From NCBI GenBank assembly GCA_025358765.1, contig JANYIG010000236.1, positions 1 to 44,675 of the forward strand: a DNA stretch of 44,675 nucleotides, written 5' to 3'. This document shows positions 39,281 to 44,675 of this stretch, piece by piece. Every line of letters starts with the position of its first letter. The stretch's first letter is position 1. Source of the stretch: Candidatus Kapaibacterium sp. (GTDB taxonomy: Bacteria; Bacteroidota; Ignavibacteria; Kapaibacteriales; UBA4661). A program made the position numbers and the translations under genes. The notes below the pieces were generated by a model. That model had not been told where the DNA came from. It worked only from the letters and a program-made list of their open reading frames with translations, and did no database searches.

Positions 39281-39418
39281 GGATTGGAAGGAAGATTACT
39301 CATTCCTGATTTGGGATTTGGGAATTGGAGACGAGAGGTTGTAAATTGCGTTGAAACAGAAACGCAAGCGCACAAAAATCGTTTATCATTCATTTTTAAC
39401 CCCAAATCTATAATCCTC

Positions 39419-40099
39419 ATGGAACTCTACATTGACTCTGCCAATATCAACGAAATCCGCGAAGTGGCAGCGCTCGGCATTATTTCCGGCGTTACGACCA
39501 ACCCCTCGCTTCTTGCCAGAGAAGATCCCAAAGTGAATGTGCGTCAGCGCATTCTGGAGATTCACACCCTTGTTGGCGGACATTTGTCCGTCGAGGTGAT
39601 TTCCACCGATGCCGACGGAATGCTTCGTGAAGCTGATGAAATTTTGGCGTGGTTCCCCGAGGCAACCATCAAAATCCCTATGATTGCCGAGGGCTTAAAA
39701 GCCGTGAGCAAACTTTCCGAACAAGGTGTAGATACAAACGTAACGCTCATCTTCAGCCCCGCACAAGCGCTTGCTGCAAACAACGCAGGTGCAACGTATG
39801 TGAGTGTCTTTGTTGGTCGCTTAGACGACATCAGTTTTGATGGAATGCAAGTCATCCGCGATGTACGCGAAATCTGGGATATTCAGGGTTTGAACTCGCT
39901 AATTTTGGCGGCATCTATTCGTCATCCAATGCACATCGTTGAATGTGCCAAAGCGGGCGCAGACATTGCCACCTGCCCGTACAAACCGATTATGCAATCG
40001 CTCAAGCATCCACTCACTGATTCAGGCTTGGCAAGTTTTCTGGCAGATCATCAAAAAATGCAGGCAGAAATCAAAAAATCATCCCTTAGCACGAATTAG
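39419..40099 (+). CDS. transaldolase / fructose-6-phosphate aldolase family (TalC/FSA type)
   Basis: MELYIDSANINEIREVAALGIISGVTTNPSLLARE...HLSVEVISTDADGMLREADEI...IKIPMIAEGLKAVSKLSEQGVDTNVTLIFSPAQALAANNAGATYVSVFVGRLDD. Confidence 0.96.
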   Translation: MELYIDSANINEIREVAALGIISGVTTNPSLLAREDPKVNVRQRILEIHTLVGGHLSVEVISTDADGMLREADEILAWFPEATIKIPMIAEGLKAVSKLSEQGVDTNVTLIFSPAQALAANNAGATYVSVFVGRLDDISFDGMQVIRDVREIWDIQGLNSLILAASIRHPMHIVECAKAGADIATCPYKPIMQSLKHPLTDSGLASFLADHQKMQAEIKKSSLSTN

Positions 40100-40152
40100 T
40101 CAGTACAAAACTTGAAGAGCCAAGAACGAATCATCAACTCACGACTTCAATC

Positions 40153-40836
40153 ATGAACTATCCTGATTTTATCTTCACTGACGGCTCAACGCTCCCCGTT
40201 GGAACGATGTATTGTATTGGTAAAAACTATGCCGCACATGCCCGCGAAATGGGTGGCGACATCCCGTCCGACCCGCTTGTTTTTATCAAGCCTCCGGCGG
40301 CGTTTGTAGCGGATGGCGGCTCCGTCCGAATTCCCACATTCTCGCAAAACCCGCATCATGAAGTGGAGCTTGTAGTCGTCATCGGGCAGGACTGTGCGAA
40401 CATCTCGAAGGCAGAAGCGTTATCGGTTGTGGCGGGTTATGCAGTTGGGATTGATATGACATTGCGTGACATACAAACCAAGGCGAAAGAACACGGTGAG
40501 CCGTGGTCGGTGTCAAAAGGCTTTGTTACTTCTGCGCCTGTGTCGGTGGTTGTGCCTGCTGCCCGTGTGACACTTGGAGGTGGTTCAGAACCGGTGTTTG
40601 ATCTGCAATTGCACGTGAACGATAAACTCCGCCAGTTCGGATCTACGTCCCATATGGAGCGTTCTATCACCACGATGATTGAATATTTATCGTCCGTATT
40701 TACGTTGCGGCGTGGTGATTGCATCTTCACCGGAACGCCCGAAGGTGTGGCAAAAGTGAGTAGTGGAGACATCCTCAGAGCAGAATTGAATGGCGATTTT
40801 TCAGAAACGGTTGTATTGCAGGTGGAAATCGCGTAA
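40153..40836 (+). CDS. fumarylacetoacetate hydrolase family protein
   Basis: GTMYCIGKNYAAHAREMGGDIPSDPLVFIKPPAAFVADGG...HHEVELVVVIGQ...VAGYAVGIDMTLRDIQTKAKEHGEPWSVSKGF...GDCIFTGTPEGVAKV. Confidence 0.95.
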   Translation: MNYPDFIFTDGSTLPVGTMYCIGKNYAAHAREMGGDIPSDPLVFIKPPAAFVADGGSVRIPTFSQNPHHEVELVVVIGQDCANISKAEALSVVAGYAVGIDMTLRDIQTKAKEHGEPWSVSKGFVTSAPVSVVVPAARVTLGGGSEPVFDLQLHVNDKLRQFGSTSHMERSITTMIEYLSSVFTLRRGDCIFTGTPEGVAKVSSGDILRAELNGDFSETVVLQVEIA

Positions 40837-40853
40837 AAACTGGAGTACAGTTT

Positions 40854-41306
40854 ATGGATTGGCATTCATTCGTGATGGGCTACGGCGCTTGGGGCTTGGG
40901 CGCAGCGGCATTTGTTTCGGCAACACTGTTGCCGCTCAGTTCGGAAGCGCTGATGTTGGGTGGCATTGCAGCGGGTGTACCTGTTGCAACGGCGTTTGTT
41001 GCGTCCTGCGTGGGCAACTGTCTTGGTTGTGTACTGAATTACGTATTAGGTGCGTGGTTCCGCCAGAAGATGCTACCAAAATTAGAGCAAAGCAAAAGCG
41101 GTCGGACTGCAATGCGTTGGATGGAAAAGCACGGAACCGTAAGTTTGTGGGGTTCATGGTTGCCGTTTGTCGGCGACCCACTCACCTTTTTGGCGGGTGC
41201 AGTGCGGACGAATGTGTGGATTTTTGCGGCAATTGTGTTCTCAACACGGATTTTGCGCTATGTCGCAACGCTTTACGGCGGCAGTTTTTTTGTGAAGTAT
41301 TCTTGA
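40854..41306 (+). CDS. YqaA-family (DedA/VTT-like) membrane protein
   Basis: FVSATLLPLSSEALMLGGIAAGVPVATAFVASCVGNCLGCVLNYVLGAWF...HGTVSLWGSWLPFVGDPLTFLAGAVRTNVWIFAAIVFSTRILRYVA. Confidence 0.88.
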   Translation: MDWHSFVMGYGAWGLGAAAFVSATLLPLSSEALMLGGIAAGVPVATAFVASCVGNCLGCVLNYVLGAWFRQKMLPKLEQSKSGRTAMRWMEKHGTVSLWGSWLPFVGDPLTFLAGAVRTNVWIFAAIVFSTRILRYVATLYGGSFFVKYS

Positions 41307-41585
41307 AAATCCCAACCAACTTCAGAAGTAGTCGCGTTCAAGTAGCTTCGAGGCGCTCCGCCAGTTGAAATAATACACCATCAATTGGTTGACAATGCCC
41401 TGCGAAAGCACCGCAAGTGCTTGAAGGCGGATAGCAACGAAGGTTTTCATAGCGCAAGCGAATGATGGTGATCGAATGATTGACTGTGTCGGTACGACGC
41501 TTAATTTACAAAAAAACTTCCTCACTCGCACATCAAAGAACAAACACATTTCCGAACGATTTGGTTACACTACAACGATTACACG

Positions 41586-42350
41586 ATGATGCGCTTCTTT
41601 GCAATTTTTGCGGTACTGGGGATGTCATGGATAGTGCTGCTCTTGTTACTCTCGCCTGTTCTGGCTCAACAACTCTTTGCTCAACAAGCAGCAACATTTA
41701 CCGGCTCGGCTGCATTAGAAGGCATTATTCAAGCGGGCAACGTGAATAGCAACCTGCTAACGTTGCGGTGGGACGTTGCTCGCCGCGACAGTACGCTCGG
41801 CATTCACAGCACATCAGCGTTTTCCTACGGCGAATCTGAGAGCGTGAAAATACAGCATGACGGCATCACAACGCTTTCGCTTGAACTCTTTCCCTTCCAA
41901 ACGATTTCATTGATAGCGTCGGGAACGGCTGAGTTCAATTTTCAACGCCAGATAACAGAACGCTTTCAAGGCGGATTGGGCGGAAAGTTTGATTTTATCC
42001 GTTCGGCAGACGAAGACGTTTCGCTTTCTGCATTGGTGCTGTTCGACCATACAGATTATTACGCTGAGTCTGGGCTTGCGAGTGCTTCGTCAGCACGGTT
42101 GTCGGTTCGCTTCAAAGGCAAACACAAATTATTTGGCGGAACATTATTGTTCACGCACCACACGTTTTACCAGCCGTCGTTCGCGTCCTTTGCCGATTAC
42201 CGCTTCAATACGCTTTTAACACTTGATGTGCCGCTCACAAAGGTGATAGCACTGCGGGTGTCGTTTTTGGATTCCTACGAAAGCATCGTTCCCGAAGACC
42301 ATAAACAAAACGACGCACGAGCGCAGTTTGGCGTGGCGGTGCAATGGTGA
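41586..42350 (+). CDS. DUF481-like outer-membrane protein
   Basis: Signal peptide; 'AALEGIIQAGNVNSNLLTLRWDVARRDSTLGIHSTSAFSYGESESVKIQHDGITTLSLELFPF' and alternating beta pattern to the C-terminus. Confidence 0.65.
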   Translation: MMRFFAIFAVLGMSWIVLLLLLSPVLAQQLFAQQAATFTGSAALEGIIQAGNVNSNLLTLRWDVARRDSTLGIHSTSAFSYGESESVKIQHDGITTLSLELFPFQTISLIASGTAEFNFQRQITERFQGGLGGKFDFIRSADEDVSLSALVLFDHTDYYAESGLASASSARLSVRFKGKHKLFGGTLLFTHHTFYQPSFASFADYRFNTLLTLDVPLTKVIALRVSFLDSYESIVPEDHKQNDARAQFGVAVQW

Positions 42351-42384
42351 CTACCGAAATGCTACAAATCCCTCATCAGACCCA

Positions 42385-42505
42385 ATGTCATTAAGTTAAG
42401 CCCCTCACCCAAACCCTCTCCCAGAGGTAGAGGGCTTCAAACCTCCCTCCTTCTCCCTTTGGGAGAAGGTCGGGATGAGGGAGATTCCTTAACTTAATGC
42501 CATTG
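42385..42505. mobile_element. non-autonomous MITE-like insertion flanked by 13-bp direct repeats
   Basis: Direct repeat ctcatcagaccca at 42372-42384 and 42506-42518; internal ends cattaagttaag (42389-42400) / cttaacttaatg (42488-42499); core of 'ccctctcccagagg'/'ccttctccctttgggagaagg' palindromes. Confidence 0.7.
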
Positions 42506-42528
42506 CTCATCAGACCCACTTACAATAC

Positions 42529-42567
42529 AAACCCTTGCAAAAAAACAACTTGCGAGGGTTTGTGTTT
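42529..42567. terminator. hairpin between DUF481 gene and hicB, possible bidirectional terminator
   Basis: aaacccttgcaa-aaaaacaac-ttgcgagggttt followed by gtgtttt. Confidence 0.5.
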
Positions 42568-42595
42568 TCATAATGGCTTTCTTCCTATTGCAACC

Positions 42596-42823
42596 TCATA
42601 GTAGTAAGGTGGCTTGATAGATAAGCGGTTTGTAACGGGCGGGCGGAATGGGTTTGTTTGCCGCTTGTGCCGCATCCAACCATGCTGTTTTTGCTTGCAA
42701 GACTTCCCGCAAGGCTTCATCAGGTGTTGCCCCAAACGCGGAGCAATGCTGCAAGTCGGGAATGTCAGCAATATAGCCCTCGTCTTCCTCACTGTAAAAT
42801 ATGTTGATGTGGTAATCACCCAT
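42596..42823 (-). CDS. hicB: HicB-family antitoxin
   Basis: MGDYHINIFYSEEDEGYIADIPDLQHCSAFGATPDEALREVLQAKTAWLDAAQAANKPIPPARYKP. 8-nt overlap with hicA stop. Confidence 0.9.
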   Translation of the reverse strand: MGDYHINIFYSEEDEGYIADIPDLQHCSAFGATPDEALREVLQAKTAWLDAAQAANKPIPPARYKPLIYQATLLL

Positions 42824-43073
42824 GGTTTTCCTCCAGTTGTAGATTGTATCGTTCCACAAGAGACAAAAATTGTTTGATTTGATATGGCTTTGCTTCACCG
42901 TGAACATTCTGCAAATTAACGAGTTCCGAAACGGCATCGTGAACAAAAATATGATGACTTCCGCTCACGCGCTCTAAACGAAATCCAAATGCTACCACAA
43001 GTGCCGTCATATCCGAAAAACGGACATTCTTTTGATTTTGCAGAATCGCCGCCAAGAGCTTACGCTTTTTCAT
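42816..43073 (-). CDS. hicA: HicA-family toxin (putative mRNA interferase)
   Basis: MKKRKLLAAILQNQKNVRFSDMTALVVAFGFRLERVSGSHHIFVHDAVSELVNLQNVHGEAKPYQIKQFLSLVER; GSHHI motif. Confidence 0.9.
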   Translation of the reverse strand: MKKRKLLAAILQNQKNVRFSDMTALVVAFGFRLERVSGSHHIFVHDAVSELVNLQNVHGEAKPYQIKQFLSLVERYNLQLEENHG

Positions 43074-43133
43074 GCAAACAGTTCCTTCTCAAATGCTGCC
43101 TTCGCGTCGCGGCGGAGCGGTTGGGTTTTTATG

Positions 43134-43160
43134 TTTGAGGTCGCAAATTGTGACCTCAAA
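43134..43160. repeat. 9-bp inverted repeat upstream of hicA (tttgaggtc...gacctcaaa)
   Basis: tttgaggtc-gcaaattgt-gacctcaaa in the 118-bp gap upstream of hicA. Confidence 0.5.
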
Positions 43161-43191
43161 GATTCATTGGTTGAAGTGCCAAATTGGTTCC

Positions 43192-44610
43192 TTAAATGCT
43201 CTCATTCTGCCTTGTTCGTGCTTTGTTTTTTTGCTGTTTTTTCGATTGTGCCTCCGCCGTCAGCGGCGCAGTATATTTTTCGTACAGCTCAAACAACAAC
43301 GTGATCCGCTCCTCGTCCGACGCAAACGCCTTCCCAGCGCGATAACACTTCTCTACCGCTCTGTCCAAGTCCTGATGCGCTTTCACGAGCGCAGGCGGCA
43401 TCGTGAGCGGGTCGTAGAGGTCGGCAAGCGAAGACTGCGGGAATGCCGAACGTGCATCCAGCACTGCCTGCGCTGAACGCTCCACGGCTTGCTTCTGTGC
43501 GTCGGTTGGGCTTTCTGCCCACGGAAAATTGTTATACACAATCGTGTTGGAGTAACGGTAATCACTCTTTAAGCGCCCACACACGTGCTTTACCCACGTG
43601 ATATGCAAGAGCGAGGAGAGTACGCCGAAGTGGTAGAGTGTGGCATTGGGGAGGATACGACAAAGATCGGTTGCAATAGTATCTTTAGGCATGAAACCAA
43701 TCGGGATGTACACTCTTCTTTCGGAGGAAACACCAGGTACAAGTAAATACGGTGCTTCTACGTGTCTAATTTCTCCAAAAAGTGTTGCGAAAGCAGCTAA
43801 ATCTTGGGTAGCTTTACGTATACTTTTCAATCTGTGCTTTCTTACAGCTTCGACCCTTCTCATTACTTCTGGCATTGCGCGTAAATCACTTGGCAACACA
43901 TCTTTAAGCCATAAACACCAGCGCTCTTCATTATTTATGAATTCTTGTGAACCATACAAACGGCGTAAGAATTTTTCTGATCGTGGTTCTTTAGCGACAA
44001 GTTCAACCTTTTCTGCTGAGTTTAGCAATAAATTACCACCGTCATTAGCCATACTTCCATAGATAAGTTCCGGCACATTGCAAAGCGGCGTAGAACGTGC
44101 TTGCACGAGGGTATTGCCCGCCGAAATGAGATAGGGACTGATGTTCGGCACTTCGCTCACGTGCGGCTCGGCTGTGGGTGTTTCGTATTCGTAGAGCAGA
44201 CGTGGAGCAATATTCTTAGCTCCCTCGCCCTTTGGGAGAGGGTTGGGGAGAGGGATTAACGCCTCGGCAATCCGTTGTAAAACACCCTGTATGTTTTCCA
44301 ACACTTCATTATTCCAGAATCGAATCACACGAATACTCTGATTATTTAGCCATTCTGTGCGCTGCATATCTAATTCTTGCTGTTCAGGTTCTCCGTGTCC
44401 ACTTCCGTCAAGTTCAACAGCAAGATGGGATTCGTGGCAGTAAAAGTCAAGGATGTAGTTTCCAATCGGGTGTTGACGACGAAATTTTGCCTTATGTAAC
44501 TGGCGGTTTCTGAGGAGCGACCATAAGAATTTTTCTGCTGTGGTTGATATTTTTCTCATTTCACGTGCTTTTGCGAGAAGAAGCGGTGGTAGAACAAGAC
44601 GTTTACCCAC
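43192..44610 (-). CDS. chimeric ORF: N-terminal DUF559 nuclease-like domain, repeat-encoded linker (PLPNPLPKGEGAK), C-terminal target-recognition/C-terminal part of a MmeI-like type IIG restriction-modification protein
   Basis: 'AREMRKISTTAEKFLWSLLRNRQLHKAKFRRQHPIGNYILDFYCHESHLAVELDGSGH...RTEWLNNQSIRVIRFWNNEVLENIQGVL' is DUF559. 'NISPYLISAGNTLV...PELIYGSMANDGGNLLL...PYLLVPGVSSERRVYIPIGF...NATLYHFGVLSSLLHITWVKHVCGRLKSDYRYSNTIVYNNFPWAESPT...SLADLYDPLTMPPALVKAHQDLDRAVEKCY' is MmeI-like TRD plus C-terminal domain. Confidence 0.85.
   Translation of the reverse strand: MGKRLVLPPLLLAKAREMRKISTTAEKFLWSLLRNRQLHKAKFRRQHPIGNYILDFYCHESHLAVELDGSGHGEPEQQELDMQRTEWLNNQSIRVIRFWNNEVLENIQGVLQRIAEALIPLPNPLPKGEGAKNIAPRLLYEYETPTAEPHVSEVPNISPYLISAGNTLVQARSTPLCNVPELIYGSMANDGGNLLLNSAEKVELVAKEPRSEKFLRRLYGSQEFINNEERWCLWLKDVLPSDLRAMPEVMRRVEAVRKHRLKSIRKATQDLAAFATLFGEIRHVEAPYLLVPGVSSERRVYIPIGFMPKDTIATDLCRILPNATLYHFGVLSSLLHITWVKHVCGRLKSDYRYSNTIVYNNFPWAESPTDAQKQAVERSAQAVLDARSAFPQSSLADLYDPLTMPPALVKAHQDLDRAVEKCYRAGKAFASDEERITLLFELYEKYTAPLTAEAQSKKQQKNKARTRQNESI
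44221..44255. repeat. palindromic repeat, left copy bounding the DUF559 cassette
   Basis: tccctcgccctttgggagagggttggggagaggga; inverted relative to the copy at 44617-44645. Confidence 0.75.
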
Positions 44611-44616
44611 GCCATA

Positions 44617-44645
44617 TCCCTCCCCAACCCTCTCCCAGAGCAGGG
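44617..44645. repeat. palindromic repeat, right copy bounding the DUF559 cassette
   Basis: tccctccccaaccctctcccagagcaggg; shares CCCCAACCCTCTCCCA with the reverse complement of 44221-44255. Confidence 0.75.
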
Positions 44646-44675
44646 CTGCTAAGTTCTAAAAGTTCTTTGAAAAAA

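Noticed and set aside
40790-41368. 192-aa plus-strand ORF overlapping the YqaA-family gene in another frame
   Set aside because: YqaA frame has clear TM/VTT-like motifs; this frame is Cys/Arg-rich noise.
41322-41549. 75-aa minus-strand ORF in the gap before the DUF481 gene
   Set aside because: No recognisable family, unclear start; insufficient support to call a gene.
42568-42819. 83-aa minus-strand ORF overlapping hicB
   Set aside because: Different frame from the clear HicB protein; no motif.

Overview
This 44.7-kb window looks like the chromosome of a Bacteroidota/Chlorobi-group bacterium. That assignment is inferred from Type IX secretion C-terminal domains, a TonB receptor and the suf gene organisation. 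About 36 protein genes are supportable, plus one tRNA-Ser(UGA) and several palindromic or MITE-like repeats.

The centre (about 13.6-28.1 kb, minus strand) is a large Fe-S/oxidative-stress island. In transcription order it reads Rrf2 regulator, sufA, DUF4177, DUF29, sufB, sufC, a compact DUF4258/DUF2283-like pair, sufD, two envelope proteins, sufS, Uma2, amylase, coiled coil, sufE, sufT, ferredoxin and SOD.

Observations most worth a second look:
(1) A TatD-family hydrolase ORF continues in frame, without a stop, into a signal peptide plus outer-membrane barrel. An internal AGGAGG-ATG lies exactly at the junction.
(2) A DUF559 nuclease cassette bounded by inverted 'CCCTCCCCAACCCTCTCCCA' repeats is fused in frame to the C-terminal part of a MmeI-like type IIG restriction-modification protein.
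(3) Two 59-aa ORFs, absent from the supplied ORF track, form an ATGA-overlapping toxin/antitoxin-like pair between sufC and sufD.
(4) A non-autonomous repeat element is flanked by 13-bp direct repeats next to a hicAB module.
(5) Further nested inverted-repeat elements occur in intergenic regions.

All functional calls are from reading the translations; no database search was run.
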